64,000 nucleotides of DNA from LZORAL124-50-18 sp051208045. GTDB lineage: Bacteria; Pseudomonadota; Gammaproteobacteria; Pseudomonadales; Oleiphilaceae. Position 1 is the stretch's first letter; each line of letters opens with the position of its first letter. The stretch covers positions 930,001 to 994,000 of the forward strand of contig JBPJFY010000001.1 of NCBI GenBank assembly GCA_051208045.1, in the 5' to 3' direction. Positions 35,309 through 45,637 of this stretch are shown here, piece by piece. Position numbers and translations under genes: made by a program. Under the pieces are notes generated by a model. It worked only from the letters and a program-made list of their open reading frames with translations, had not been told where the DNA came from and searched no databases.

Positions 35309-37813
35309 TTATTTAATCAGTACGGTGGCACTGCCCAGCAGTGCAGCACAGGTTGATTTCAGCACCGACGCGGTTCGGTCTGACGCGCAGTTATTGCCAC
35401 AGGTGGTGAGCCGGTCGATAAGGGCATTCAGCTCGGCATCAATCGAGGCAGTGTCGGGTTGAGTAGCGAGATCTTCGCCGATGATCCGCTGCCTGAGCTG
35501 TTGAAGCACACTGGAGCGGCCAGCGGTGGTGAAAACCGTGGCTGGTGGTGCGTTGATATCCACGTTGCCGAAAAACGCCTGCCGTTGGGTAGGCGACTCA
35601 ACCAACTCATGACAGTAGGCAATCGCCAGTTGCGTAATGGCCATCTGCTGGGAAGACACAAAGGTATTGATGTCGTTCACCGAGGGCAGTTGCTGCTGGA
35701 TGCTGGTGTAGAGTGTCGCAACGCTGGGTGTCACCGGGCTGACCCCGGTGATGTTGGCCATGGCGGCATTGATTTCGTCGAAAGTGCGAATCCCGATGTC
35801 TGCCGACGTTGTGCCCGAAATCGGCACAGGTGAGGGTGATGGCGTTGCTTCGATCAAAACATTTTCTCTGTCGCCAATGCGATCAAAGGTCAGGAAAAAC
35901 TCATCCGAGCCTGCGCCTTTTTCGATGGCGATGATGCTGCCGATCTCGGAAAGCGATTGCCCTCGCTGTGGATCGTACTGTACCGATGTGAGGGTAGTCG
36001 TCAGGGTACTCCAGGCTTGGCCTTGGGTCACCAGCCGCCCGTTCATACCAATGCGGATGCCTGCAATGGGCGTGTCCGGGATGGTCACACCGTCGTCGAG
36101 TGTCACGAAAAAGGGCTGACTGAAGAGATAGCTGTAGCTGTCGAACTGGCTGACTTCAAAGGCGATGTAGCTCTGGGGAACATCGACAAGCCCGGCTGTA
36201 CCAAACAGGAGATAAAACCGTTGACCGACGCCGGTTTCGAAGTTGGTTTGTATCTGCTCCTCTGTGAGCGCGCGATTATGCACAGCCAGGAACCGCAGTG
36301 TGCCTTGCCAGGCGCGATTGCCAGAAACGTTGTTGCCCAGAACAAAGGCATACGTGTTGTCCCAGTCCGCCAACGAGGCGGGTGCGAGGGTTTCCGCATC
36401 ACCGGTGTCGGCTCCATTCACATACACTTTTCTGCCGGTGGCAGGGTGGTAGTTGATGACGACGTGCTGCAAGGTGGCTTGCGCATCTTCATCGTCGGGG
36501 TTGGTGCGCAGCGCAGGTTCTCCGTTGGCGTCGGACAGGGCAGAGCGCTGACGGAAATCATAGCTGTACAGTACCTGGCCGAGGGCAAAATTTCGTGCGT
36601 TGACGCCCGCAGAGTAACTGGCAATGGTGGCCGGGCCTTCCTGTGTGGTGCTGGCTGGAGCGACCCAGGCTTCAAGGCTGTATTCGCCGGTCGCCAGGAT
36701 TTGTTCGTGCAGTTTTCGGCTGGCCAGGGTACTGGCCTGTGCTTTGCCCCCGGAAAACGTCAATCCCCAGCCACCGACCCACTCAACACCGCCTGAGAGC
36801 GTCAGATTCAATGCGGGTTCAATGCCACTGGTGTCGTAGGCGGTGGTGCCGTTGCCGGTTTTGAACTCGAATAGGGCAATGACATTTTCATCGTAGCGTC
36901 CGCCGCTGCTGGCCAATAAACCATCACCCAGCGTGAGCGCTTTGCTCGTCAGCCACTCAGGATTGACAGCAACCGGTTGAATCGCTGACGAGAACGCTTC
37001 AATCGCTGATCGCATGGCTTCAGCGTCAGCCCCGCAATCGCTCCAGCAGTTGTGGAATTCATCGCGAAGCCGAATCACCAGACGGGAGTTATCCGGCGTG
37101 TCCAGATCGATTTTATTTCTGGCTTCCGCATAGGCGCCATCGGCATCCGGGCCTGCAAAATACGGCGACTGAGCGAATTGAGCGGTTTCCGTGTGGCAGC
37201 GGGCGCAATGATCGACGAGGAGCGGGTGAATAGTGTTGGCAAAGTCGGTGCTGTCGACCGGAAAGACTTTGCTTTCACCGGGTTCTTTTTCCGCGGGTGC
37301 CGTAAACTCAATGGTGGATGTTTGATCAACGGCTTCTGATGCCCAGGCGGACACGTAGCGGGTTAACGTGTCGGCGCAGGCGGCATCGCTGTCCAGCCAG
37401 CAGTTGTGGCCGCCAGCGACTTTGGTGACCAGCAGAGATTCGGCCGGAGAGGCGAGATTGACGACGGTGTTCGCTTCCCCATATGCCAGATTGACATCAT
37501 CCTGGCGCGCAAACCGGGGGACTTGCCCGCTCGCATCGTGACAACTGCCGCAGCGGTTGGAGGGGGTGAGGTTGTCCCACACATAGAGACGAAAACGCTG
37601 CACATCTTCACTGGCCGGGGGCGGGCCACTGTAGGATTCACTGGCGGGAGCCTGGGTGTTTGGCAGACTTTGTGCATCGCTGCCGGAATTACCTCCACAT
37701 GCGAAGAGCAGGGCGATGCAGGCGCTAACCAGCAGGAAGCGCAGCTGATTGAGTTGTTGGTTGATTTGCTGATTGATTAGATGATTGAGTCGTTGAGGGA
37801 GGAAGCTGCTCAT
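35309..37813 (-). CDS. Di-heme LamG-domain lipoprotein
   Basis: 834 aa from the ATG at 37813, which has GGGGGAG 7 bp upstream and starts 4 bp after the preceding stop. The signal ends in LLFAC (lipobox Cys39), so it is a lipoprotein. Two c-type heme sites are visible: CGSCH (88-92) and CARCH (203-207). A LamG/concanavalin-like domain spans about 320-510 (LFEFKTGNGTTAYDTSG, HEQILATGEYSLEAWVAPAS, LRFLAVHNRALTEEQIQTNF). The C-terminal 300 residues are not recognised. LamG domains bind carbohydrate or protein. It probably works with the exported cytochrome encoded just upstream. Confidence 0.82.
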   Translation of the reverse strand: MSSFLPQRLNHLINQQINQQLNQLRFLLVSACIALLFACGGNSGSDAQSLPNTQAPASESYSGPPPASEDVQRFRLYVWDNLTPSNRCGSCHDASGQVPRFARQDDVNLAYGEANTVVNLASPAESLLVTKVAGGHNCWLDSDAACADTLTRYVSAWASEAVDQTSTIEFTAPAEKEPGESKVFPVDSTDFANTIHPLLVDHCARCHTETAQFAQSPYFAGPDADGAYAEARNKIDLDTPDNSRLVIRLRDEFHNCWSDCGADAEAMRSAIEAFSSAIQPVAVNPEWLTSKALTLGDGLLASSGGRYDENVIALFEFKTGNGTTAYDTSGIEPALNLTLSGGVEWVGGWGLTFSGGKAQASTLASRKLHEQILATGEYSLEAWVAPASTTQEGPATIASYSAGVNARNFALGQVLYSYDFRQRSALSDANGEPALRTNPDDEDAQATLQHVVINYHPATGRKVYVNGADTGDAETLAPASLADWDNTYAFVLGNNVSGNRAWQGTLRFLAVHNRALTEEQIQTNFETGVGQRFYLLFGTAGLVDVPQSYIAFEVSQFDSYSYLFSQPFFVTLDDGVTIPDTPIAGIRIGMNGRLVTQGQAWSTLTTTLTSVQYDPQRGQSLSEIGSIIAIEKGAGSDEFFLTFDRIGDRENVLIEATPSPSPVPISGTTSADIGIRTFDEINAAMANITGVSPVTPSVATLYTSIQQQLPSVNDINTFVSSQQMAITQLAIAYCHELVESPTQRQAFFGNVDINAPPATVFTTAGRSSVLQQLRQRIIGEDLATQPDTASIDAELNALIDRLTTCGNNCASDRTASVLKSTCAALLGSATVLIK
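37742..37789 (-). repeat. Four 12-bp units in the signal region of the LamG lipoprotein
   Basis: Read on the minus strand, four imperfect 12-bp units encode LNHL, INQQ, INQQ and LNQL (residues 9-24), just before the hydrophobic core of the signal peptide. The unit length keeps the reading frame. Confidence 0.65.
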
Positions 37814-37817
37814 TGAT

Positions 37818-39062
37818 TTACTCCCCCATGCAGTAAACGGCACTGTCGATAAATGCCTGTTTGTAGTTGTAGTTGCTGGCTTGAAAGCGAGCGATGATGT
37901 CCTGGAGTTTGGATTGGTCCTGCGGTGTTTCCGGTGCTCTCAGGCACATGGCTTTAAACGCATGCGTTACCTGACAGCTCGCAAAGTAACCTGAATGACT
38001 CAGTTCCTGCCCGAGTGAAGCAGCCCCGTTGCCCGCGCCGGGTAAGCTCTCCGACCATCCAGCGGCGGCGTTCTTGCCCGCACGCCAGTAGTTATCCCAT
38101 CGGTCATCGGGGGTAACATAGCCGTATTTAAAAGTGTCGGCATTGATGTGGTATTTCGCTTGCACACGGGTTCCGGTGTCCGGATCGGTTTGGCCAGATT
38201 GGTTGTACACCAGTTGGCCATTGATGCCGTCGGGGTCGTTGTCGGCATCGTAGTCGTATTCGTAGTATGCATAGGCTTGCGCCAGCGGGTCCATGCCGGC
38301 GTGGCACCCCAGGCAGTTATTCAGGAACAGGCGGCTGTCACCTCCGGGGCTGCGAGAAACATCCTGACGGATGCGGTCTGCTGACCGGGTCGAGTCTTTC
38401 ATCTGTTCCATGTCCTGGCAGAGGTGGTTCAAAAAGGTAAAACGCAGCATGGCCCGGTTCGTACCGGCAATAAAAAAAGCCTTTGCGCCCGCTCTGCTGG
38501 TCATCACACCGGCAGCGGCTTCTGCGGGCAGGCCGTTGACACTGGATTGGGGAACGGCCACCAACGCGTCTTTCAGGCTGCGGCCAGAGGCTTCCAATTG
38601 TTCGTAGTGTTGGTTGTCGCTGGTGGAGTAGGGCGTTAGCCCGGTGGTACCGCCTGTGTAGATTCGGTCGGTATACAGAATTTCCCGGAAATCGTGTTCG
38701 TCCCGCACGGTGCCAATAATGGTCGCTGAGTAATCATTGAGCGGGGCAAACACCGTCTGTTCTTCATTGGTCCAGGGGGTGGCGAGTCGTTTGAGAGTGA
38801 CGCTGTAAAATTCAGGTTGCTCGACGGCGAGGGCTGCGGCTGCTTCTGCCTGCCCGTCGGCGATGAGGGACTCCAGTGATGCGAGCATCTCGGCGGAAGG
38901 GGGCACGCCGGTAATGCGGCTGTGCAGGCGTTCTGCCTGCTCCCTGACACCCGCTGTCAGGGTGGCTGAGACCAGGGCGGCCAGGGTAAAACACCCAACC
39001 CTGAAGGCAGGTAAACCCCCACACATGCCGCTGGGCACCGGGTGAGCATTGCGTCGTTCCAT
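37818..39062 (-). CDS. Exported c-type cytochrome, DUF1585/1588-like
   Basis: 414 aa from the ATG at 39062, preceded by GGGAG at about 11 bp; the longer frame begins with TTG at 39119. A signal peptide is present (hydrophobic FTLAALVSATLTAG). One heme-binding motif, CLGCH, lies at 250-254 in LNNCLGCHAGMDPLAQAY. GVMTSRAGAKAFFIAGTNRAMLRF and FLNHLCQDM resemble the DUF1588/DUF1585 region of exported cytochromes that pair with DUF1501 proteins. It is the first gene of the leftward arm; the next gene starts only 4 bp after its stop, so translation is probably coupled. Redox partner unknown. Confidence 0.8.
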   Translation of the reverse strand: MERRNAHPVPSGMCGGLPAFRVGCFTLAALVSATLTAGVREQAERLHSRITGVPPSAEMLASLESLIADGQAEAAAALAVEQPEFYSVTLKRLATPWTNEEQTVFAPLNDYSATIIGTVRDEHDFREILYTDRIYTGGTTGLTPYSTSDNQHYEQLEASGRSLKDALVAVPQSSVNGLPAEAAAGVMTSRAGAKAFFIAGTNRAMLRFTFLNHLCQDMEQMKDSTRSADRIRQDVSRSPGGDSRLFLNNCLGCHAGMDPLAQAYAYYEYDYDADNDPDGINGQLVYNQSGQTDPDTGTRVQAKYHINADTFKYGYVTPDDRWDNYWRAGKNAAAGWSESLPGAGNGAASLGQELSHSGYFASCQVTHAFKAMCLRAPETPQDQSKLQDIIARFQASNYNYKQAFIDSAVYCMGE

Positions 39063-39203
39063 GTGATGGGGTCTCCCTCTTTTTACTTGACCCAGGTTTT
39101 TCATCCTATGCCAAGCCAATATCGTGGCGCAAGCGCGGAAAGATTAGGTGTTCTTAATGTTTGTAGTCTATAAAACATGCCAGAATAGACGGTGTGCGAA
39201 TTT

Positions 39204-39216
39204 TCACAGGATTACA
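39204..39216. repeat. 13-bp direct repeat, copy 1
   Basis: TCACAGGATTACA, identical to the copy at 39287-39299 and in the same orientation. The copies are 83 bp apart start to start, close to eight DNA turns, so both would face the same side of the helix. Candidate binding site for a shared regulator. Confidence 0.6.
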
Positions 39217-39286
39217 GAGTGTTACGTGTTGTGGCCGATTGCGGAGCGAAATTGTGACGGCCAGACTCCGTGCCCTGCCTAATGAA

Positions 39287-39299
39287 TCACAGGATTACA
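39287..39299. repeat. 13-bp direct repeat, copy 2
   Basis: TCACAGGATTACA, the second copy, about 140 bp before the start of the PD40 lipoprotein gene. The flanking bases differ from copy 1, so the identity ends sharply at 13 bp. Confidence 0.6.
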
Positions 39300-39438
39300 T
39301 TCGATAACGAGGATGCGCTGGTTCGTTACAGGGCGCGTGTTTCATACTCGATGGAACGACAGAGAAATGCTCAGGAGAACACGGATGACAAGGAACAGCA
39401 CGCGTGGCAACCGCATGCACGGTAATGAGTCGTAGAGA

Positions 39439-42147
39439 ATGGCTGTGTTCACGGTGACAACGCAGCGCTTTTGCTCTGGTGCATGGCGGTGGGCTGGGCT
39501 GGGACCTGTGCCTGCGTTTGTGCTCACGGCCTGCGGCGGCAGTGTGGGCGGTACCGGCCAGGGTGCAGATCCGGTGATCCAGGATTTGCCGGTCATGTAT
39601 GTGTCGCAACCGCTCGATCTGGGCAGCAGCGGGGCAGCGCGGGGTGATGACTTGCGCGAGCCGGCGGAGTTTCGTCCGGGCGCGCGCCTGTGGTTCAAAT
39701 CTCAGGCATCACCGAGTGCCGTACCGCAGGATCTTTCCGAAAAACTCTTTCCAAAGGACAGCTTCGCCGATGAAACGGGTGAGGTCGCGTATGACGTGAA
39801 ACATCTGTCCCCATCGTTTGATGGCACACGCGTTTTGTTTTCTGCCCGTGCACCGGTCACCGAAGGCGTAGACGAAGAGACCTTGACCTGGAATATTTGG
39901 GAATATGATGCGCTGGCTGGTCTGGCACGTCGGGTGATTGCGTCTGACATCGTGGCCAATGAAGGCCATGACCTGTTTCCGGCTTACCTGCCTGACGGAC
40001 GCATTGTGTTTTCCTCCACCCGACAACGACAAGCCAAGGCACGCCTGCTGGATGAAGGTAAGCCCCAGTTTGCTGCACTGGACGAAGACAGAAGAACCCA
40101 TGCTTTTGCGATACATGTGATGGATGAAGCGGGGGCCGGGATTGAGCAGATCACCTTTAATCAAAGTCATGACACATCACCGGTCGTTCGCCAGAATGGC
40201 ATGATCGCCTTTGCGCGCTGGGACAATGCGGGCGGGAATAATGAGCAGAACATCTACCAGATACGACCGGATGGCACCGGGCTCACGCTGCTGTATGGCA
40301 ACCACAGCCACAACTCGGGAAATGGAGGCACGGTTCAGTATTCGGGGCTGGCTGAAGATGAGGATGGCCGGCTGTTGAGTATTCTTCGCCCCTTCAGTCA
40401 CAGTCAGGCGGGGGGCGATGCGATTCGGGTGGATGTGGAGAATTTTGTGGATGCCAATCACCCGGTTGATCAACCTGCCGCCACTGAGGCAGTGATCATC
40501 CCTGATGCACAGGGATCACTGGCCCTGTCTGAAGTGGTCACCGGAGAAGGGGTGTCGTTGGCGGGTCGGTATCGAGCAGTTCGGCCACTGGCCGATGGTA
40601 CCGGGCGCTATCTGGTGAGCTGGACACCCTGTCGACAGGAAACGACGACGCTGAACGAGGAAGGTGCGCCAGTTTCCTCGCAAATAGTACCTTGTGTCAG
40701 CACCACAGAAAGCGTGCTGGCGGAGAATCAAACACAGCGGGAAGCGAATCCGTTATACGGGATTTGGGTCTTTGACCCGGGTGCCCAAACGATGCAGCCG
40801 ATTCTCACGCCGGTGGAAAACACCCGTTTTACGGATGCGGTGATTTTATCCGCCCGCAGCCTGCCTGATCATTTGAGCGTGATGACACCGGAAGACCCGA
40901 CTGCTTTCGAACTCGGACTTGGGGTGATCGATATTCGCAGCGTTTACGACTGGGATGGTAGTGATATTACGGGGATAGGCCTGGCAGCGCTGGCAGATCC
41001 ACTGCAAACTCCACCGTCCGGGTTGCCTGCACGCTATCTGCGTATTGAAAAACCGGTGTCACTGCCCGACGAAGAGGTGTTGAGGTTTCCGGGGTATGCT
41101 TTTGGCTTTGCGGGAAACCAGCGCATGCGTGAGGTGGTCGGTTATGTGCCGGTCGCACCGGATGGTTCGGCGCGGTTTCTGGTGCCGGCAGATACTGCTC
41201 TGGCCCTGTCGATCACGGATAGTTATGGGCGACGGCTTTCGGCTCGACACCAGAACTGGCTACAGGTGCGGGCAGGGGAGGTCCTGAGGTGTCATGGGTG
41301 TCATGACCCGGGAACAACGACGGTGCACGGCCGCCTTGATGCGCTGCCCCCATCAGTCAATCCAGGTGCGCCCACCACAGGGTTGCCGTTTCCCAATACC
41401 CGTCCGGAATGGTTTGCCGACATGGGCGAAACCATGGCTCAAACCTACACCCGGTTTAACGGTGCCTGGACGCCGACGCTTCAGGCGTACTATGAAGACG
41501 TATGGACTGACCCGCAAGTTGCTACGCCTGCCGCTGCGGAGGATGCAGCCTACACGCTGCTCTCTTCTTTGCCTCCGGCACCGGCAAACTGTTTGGAAAA
41601 CTGGCAGCTCTATTGCCGGGCGGTCATCCACTACCCGGATCATATACAGCCCCTGTGGACCGTAGATCGTGATGAGAATACCTGTACCGGGTGTCACAGC
41701 ACTCAGGATGCACAGGGTGTGGTGCAAATTCCTGCCGGGCAGTTGGCACTCACCGCAGAACCCTCGACGAATGAGCCCGATGTGCTGCAGGCCTACTATG
41801 AGCTGTTTGCCCAGGATTTCGAACAAGAAGTGGTGGACGGTGTGTTGCAGGATCGCACCGAAATCGTGGTCGACAGCGAGGGTAATCCGGTGTTTGAAAC
41901 GGATGAAAATGGAGAAACGCTCCTGGATGCGGAAGGTAATCCTGTGCCACTACTGCGTCGCTTCCCCGTTAATCCGGTGCTCAGCAGTCAGGGTGCCATG
42001 GCCAGTGCCCGTTTTTTTGATCTGTTTCTGTCGGGAGGCTCGCATGAGGGGCGCTTGAATCGAGCTGAGATTCGCCTGATTGCGGAATGGTTGGATATCG
42101 GCGGGCAGTACTACAATGATCCGTTTGTCTTTAACGAGGCCCAATAG
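39439..42147 (+). CDS. Di-heme PD40/beta-propeller-like lipoprotein
   Basis: 902 aa. The signal ends in VLTAC with lipobox Cys32. Residues 110-300 contain WD40/PD40-like strands (VLFSARAPVTEG, GRIVFSSTRQRQAK, QITFNQSHDTSPVVRQNGMIAFARWD), as in TolB-type propellers. Two heme c motifs follow: CHGCH (618-622) and CTGCH (749-753). The architecture recalls the propeller-plus-heme proteins related to hydrazine synthase alpha; that likeness does not show the same chemistry. It heads the rightward arm, and the next gene starts 3 bp after its stop. A D/E-rich stretch near 815-840 (DSEGNPVFETDENGE) may bind calcium. Confidence 0.8.
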   Translation: MAVFTVTTQRFCSGAWRWAGLGPVPAFVLTACGGSVGGTGQGADPVIQDLPVMYVSQPLDLGSSGAARGDDLREPAEFRPGARLWFKSQASPSAVPQDLSEKLFPKDSFADETGEVAYDVKHLSPSFDGTRVLFSARAPVTEGVDEETLTWNIWEYDALAGLARRVIASDIVANEGHDLFPAYLPDGRIVFSSTRQRQAKARLLDEGKPQFAALDEDRRTHAFAIHVMDEAGAGIEQITFNQSHDTSPVVRQNGMIAFARWDNAGGNNEQNIYQIRPDGTGLTLLYGNHSHNSGNGGTVQYSGLAEDEDGRLLSILRPFSHSQAGGDAIRVDVENFVDANHPVDQPAATEAVIIPDAQGSLALSEVVTGEGVSLAGRYRAVRPLADGTGRYLVSWTPCRQETTTLNEEGAPVSSQIVPCVSTTESVLAENQTQREANPLYGIWVFDPGAQTMQPILTPVENTRFTDAVILSARSLPDHLSVMTPEDPTAFELGLGVIDIRSVYDWDGSDITGIGLAALADPLQTPPSGLPARYLRIEKPVSLPDEEVLRFPGYAFGFAGNQRMREVVGYVPVAPDGSARFLVPADTALALSITDSYGRRLSARHQNWLQVRAGEVLRCHGCHDPGTTTVHGRLDALPPSVNPGAPTTGLPFPNTRPEWFADMGETMAQTYTRFNGAWTPTLQAYYEDVWTDPQVATPAAAEDAAYTLLSSLPPAPANCLENWQLYCRAVIHYPDHIQPLWTVDRDENTCTGCHSTQDAQGVVQIPAGQLALTAEPSTNEPDVLQAYYELFAQDFEQEVVDGVLQDRTEIVVDSEGNPVFETDENGETLLDAEGNPVPLLRRFPVNPVLSSQGAMASARFFDLFLSGGSHEGRLNRAEIRLIAEWLDIGGQYYNDPFVFNEAQ

Positions 42148-42986
42148 CTGATGCGATCGAACGCCGATTCACGATATTTCTGGTGCCTGTTGTTTGCGAT
42201 CAGCATGCCGTTGGGGCAGGTGGGGAAGGCGTTTGCCGAAAACCACGGCGTTTCTGAAGCGCAAGGTGTGGTGCCAGGCTCTCCCGCCGTGGTGCCCGAA
42301 GCCGTACCCGATGAGGGCGCGCCGGCTGACGGCTATGTTGTGATCACCGCGCCCTATCTGGATCTGCATACCGGCCCAGGACGGGGTTACCCCGCGTTTC
42401 ATGTGGCAGAAAAAGGGGAAGCGCTGAATCTGTTGTTTGAGCGTGCTGGCTGGGTCAAAGTTCAGCTGAAAGCGCACCGAAAACAGCGGGCGCGGATTGA
42501 AGGGTGGGTGGCCAAAGAAGTTCTTTTACAGGCGACAGTGCCTGCGGCAGAACGGGGCCAACTGCCGGCACCGGCTAAATCGGCATCATGGACAGCGGGG
42601 GTGCTGGCTGGGCAGTTGGATCACGCGCCCAGTGTGAGTTTACGGGGACGCTGGTTGTTCTCAGATACCTTTGCCGCGGTGTTGCAAGTGAATCAAACAC
42701 TGGGGGAGTTCTCCGAGTTGAGGATGGGTACACTGGGATTAACGCATGATTTGTTCAAACACAATATGCCGGCGTTTCTTCCTGTCCAGCCTTACCTCAA
42801 TGTGGGCGGAGGTGTGGTGGAAATTTCACCCAAGACCACATTAGCTGAAGATAAAAAGCGCATCGAGGACATGGTCGCCTATGGGCTGGGTGTGCGCTAT
42901 GCGGTGAATCCGCGCTATCAATTGGTGGTGGAATACCAGGAAATGCGGATTTTCACGGAACGGGACAACAATGAGGAAGCAAGCCA

Positions 42987-43661
<675 letters not shown>

Positions 43662-43671
43662 GAGTGACAAG

Positions 43672-44205
43672 ATGAACTTTGCTTTTCTCTGGTGCAAATC
43701 CCGAGCCTGCATGGCCGGGCGAGGCTTCATGCTGCTTGTGTGTACGTTGGTCCTGATTCTGCAGCCGCTGAGCGCGCAGGAAATGAATAAACCGGCACCG
43801 GATTTTACGCTGAAAGCCCGCTCCGGCGAGAATGTGCGTTTGGCTGAGCTGGTGGGGCAAGTGGTGTTTGTGAATTTTTGGGCGAGTTGGTGTGGCCCCT
43901 GTCGGCAGGAAATGCCGGAATTGAATCGGTTACAGCAGCAGTTTTCGCCCCTGGGATTCACGGTGCTGGCCATCAACCTGGATGAAAGCCCGGAACCCGC
44001 AGAGAAGTTTTTGAAACGTTTGACCGTCGATTTTCCGGTGCTTTACGATCCGGAAAACACCGTGAGTCAGGCGTATGACGTGGAAGCCATGCCCACCAGT
44101 TATCTGATCGATCGGGACGGAAATCTGCGCTATCTCCACAAAGGCTATCAGCCCGGCTTTGAACAGCAGTATAAAGCTCAGATTAAAGCGTTGATTCGAG
44201 AATAA
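43672..44205 (+). CDS. TlpA-like periplasmic thioredoxin
   Basis: 177 aa from the ATG at 43672, which has AGGAG 7 bp upstream. A signal or anchor segment (GFMLLVCTLVLILQPLSAQ) is followed by a thioredoxin fold: PAPDFTLKARSGENVRL, then FVNFWASWCGPCRQEMPEL with C74 and C77, and the cis-Pro loop AMPTSYLIDRDG. TlpA/ResA proteins reduce disulfides in the periplasm, often in apocytochrome c before heme attachment. With three cytochromes in this cluster and a Cys-ending lipoprotein next door, either could be its substrate. The gene is 10 bp after the beta-barrel gene. Confidence 0.9.
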   Translation: MNFAFLWCKSRACMAGRGFMLLVCTLVLILQPLSAQEMNKPAPDFTLKARSGENVRLAELVGQVVFVNFWASWCGPCRQEMPELNRLQQQFSPLGFTVLAINLDESPEPAEKFLKRLTVDFPVLYDPENTVSQAYDVEAMPTSYLIDRDGNLRYLHKGYQPGFEQQYKAQIKALIRE

Positions 44206-44238
44206 ACGGTGGACAGGTTACCGGAGCAGGAGGACAGC

Positions 44239-44484
44239 GTGTTGAATAAGGTGAACAAGCGACGTGGTGTGCTGTTGGCATCCGGGGTAAGTCTGGTGTT
44301 GCTCAGTGCCTGTGCGGAGATAACGCCCTGGGTGAAACCCTATGAACGACAACACTTTGCAGACCCTTTGATGGCACCGGATCGATTGGGTATCGCGGAT
44401 ACCTATCTGGGTCACGTCTACGACGCCCGGGAAGGAGCGCGTGGCGCGAAAAGCAGCGGAGGCGGTGGTTGTGGCTGCAATTGA
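44239..44484 (+). CDS. DUF4266 lipoprotein with Gly-Cys tail
   Basis: 81 aa from a GTG at 44239, with AGGAGG 6 bp upstream. The signal ends in LLSAC, so it is a small lipoprotein. The mature part has WVKPYERQHFADPLM and ends in a glycine run with two Cys (GGGGCGCN), the mark of the DUF4266 family. The family has no known activity; the tail could bind metal or form a disulfide handled by the TlpA-like protein encoded 33 bp upstream. It overlaps the DUF3570 gene, with which DUF4266 genes commonly pair. Confidence 0.85.
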   Translation: MLNKVNKRRGVLLASGVSLVLLSACAEITPWVKPYERQHFADPLMAPDRLGIADTYLGHVYDAREGARGAKSSGGGGCGCN

Positions 44485-45619
44485 TCGGAACCAGGTTGCC
44501 CCCTGGCTGGTCGGATTGATCAGCAGTGTGCTGGTGTGCCCCCTGGCCGCGGAGGTATTACCTGAAGATCGTGCTGAAGTCCTCTACCATCGGTACGATG
44601 GGGGCGGTATGACCATTGATGGACCCTCGGTGCTCGTGCGGAAGAGCGCAGGGCCGGACGTTTCTGTGTATGCCAATTATTACGTCGATACGGTCAGTAG
44701 TGCTTCCGTGGATGTGATCGCTACGGCCAGCGCCTATTCGGAGGAGCGCACCGAAGTCACCGTGGGTGTTGATTGGCTGCAGCCTGCGTCGATGTTGAAG
44801 CTCAGTTACACACAGAGCGACGAGAGTGATTTCTCGGCAAAATCGGTACATATTGATGTCAGTGAAGCTTTTTTTGGTGATCTGACCACACTGAATCTCG
44901 GGGTATCACGGGCCTGGGACGACGTCGGCAAAAATGGTGCGCCCACATTCAGCGAGGATGTGGACCGCACAAATGTGCGTTTATCGGTCTCCCAGATTCT
45001 GACCTCAGCCTGGATGGTCGGTGTCAGTTATGAGCTGATTTCTGATGAAGGTTATCTTAACAATCCCTACCGCCAGGTACGTTATCTGGTGGAAGATGGC
45101 AGCGCGTATGAGTACCAGGCCGAAGTATATCCCAATACCCGCACCAGCAATACCTGGGCGGTTAATGCGCTCTATTATCTGCCTTGGCGCGGTGTGGGTA
45201 AGATGGATGTACGTTATTTTACGGACAGCTGGGGTATTCAATCATTTGCCGTGCAGGCGGGGTATACCCATCCGCTGGACCCATTCACGCTGGATCTGCG
45301 ATACCGTTTCTATCAGCAGGACAGCGCTGATTTCTATGCCGATCTCTTTCCCTACCGTGATGCCCAGAACTTTCTCGCACGTGACAAGGAGCTGAGTGGA
45401 TTTACCTCACATACCGTTGGTCTGGGCGTGACCTACGCTCTGAAAGACATGGGGGTGGCCTGGCTGGAACAGGGCAGTGTCTCCTTGCTGTGGGACTGGA
45501 TTGGGTTTTACTACGATGATTTTCGGGATGTCACACAAACGGGCGCAGCGCCTGGCGAAGAACCCTTGTATGAGTTTTCAGCCAATGTGTCCCGGCTGTA
45601 TATGAGCCTGTACTTTTAG
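44471..45619 (+). CDS. DUF3570 outer-membrane beta-barrel protein
   Basis: 382 aa from the GTG at 44471, chosen because GGAGG lies 8 bp before it and a normal signal peptide follows (PWLVGLISSVLVCPLAAEV). A GTG at 44441 is also in frame. The opening AEVLYHRYDGGGMTIDGPSVLVRKS and the many amphipathic strands match DUF3570 proteins, which are predicted outer-membrane barrels. The last residues, VSRLYMSLYF, carry the terminal Phe signal. It overlaps DUF4266 by 14 bp. Its role, perhaps transport or surface presentation with DUF4266, is not established. Confidence 0.85.
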   Translation: MAAIDRNQVAPWLVGLISSVLVCPLAAEVLPEDRAEVLYHRYDGGGMTIDGPSVLVRKSAGPDVSVYANYYVDTVSSASVDVIATASAYSEERTEVTVGVDWLQPASMLKLSYTQSDESDFSAKSVHIDVSEAFFGDLTTLNLGVSRAWDDVGKNGAPTFSEDVDRTNVRLSVSQILTSAWMVGVSYELISDEGYLNNPYRQVRYLVEDGSAYEYQAEVYPNTRTSNTWAVNALYYLPWRGVGKMDVRYFTDSWGIQSFAVQAGYTHPLDPFTLDLRYRFYQQDSADFYADLFPYRDAQNFLARDKELSGFTSHTVGLGVTYALKDMGVAWLEQGSVSLLWDWIGFYYDDFRDVTQTGAAPGEEPLYEFSANVSRLYMSLYF

Positions 45620-45637
45620 ACTGGAGAAGGAGAGACC

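Larger units (their letters stand above)
39063..39438. promoter_or_regulatory. Divergent control region of the two cluster arms
   Basis: 376 bp between the exported cytochrome (leftward) and the PD40 lipoprotein (rightward), without a supported gene. It must contain the promoters for both arms. It holds the identical direct repeats at 39204-39216 and 39287-39299. A TATAAA-like stretch near 39170 is a candidate -10 box, but no good -35 accompanies it. Confidence 0.55.

Noticed and set aside
39424..39456. Short frame reading MSRREWLCSR, like the start of a Tat signal, just before the PD40 lipoprotein
   Set aside because: It stops after ten codons in a different frame from the gene; the lipoprotein has its own signal from 39439.
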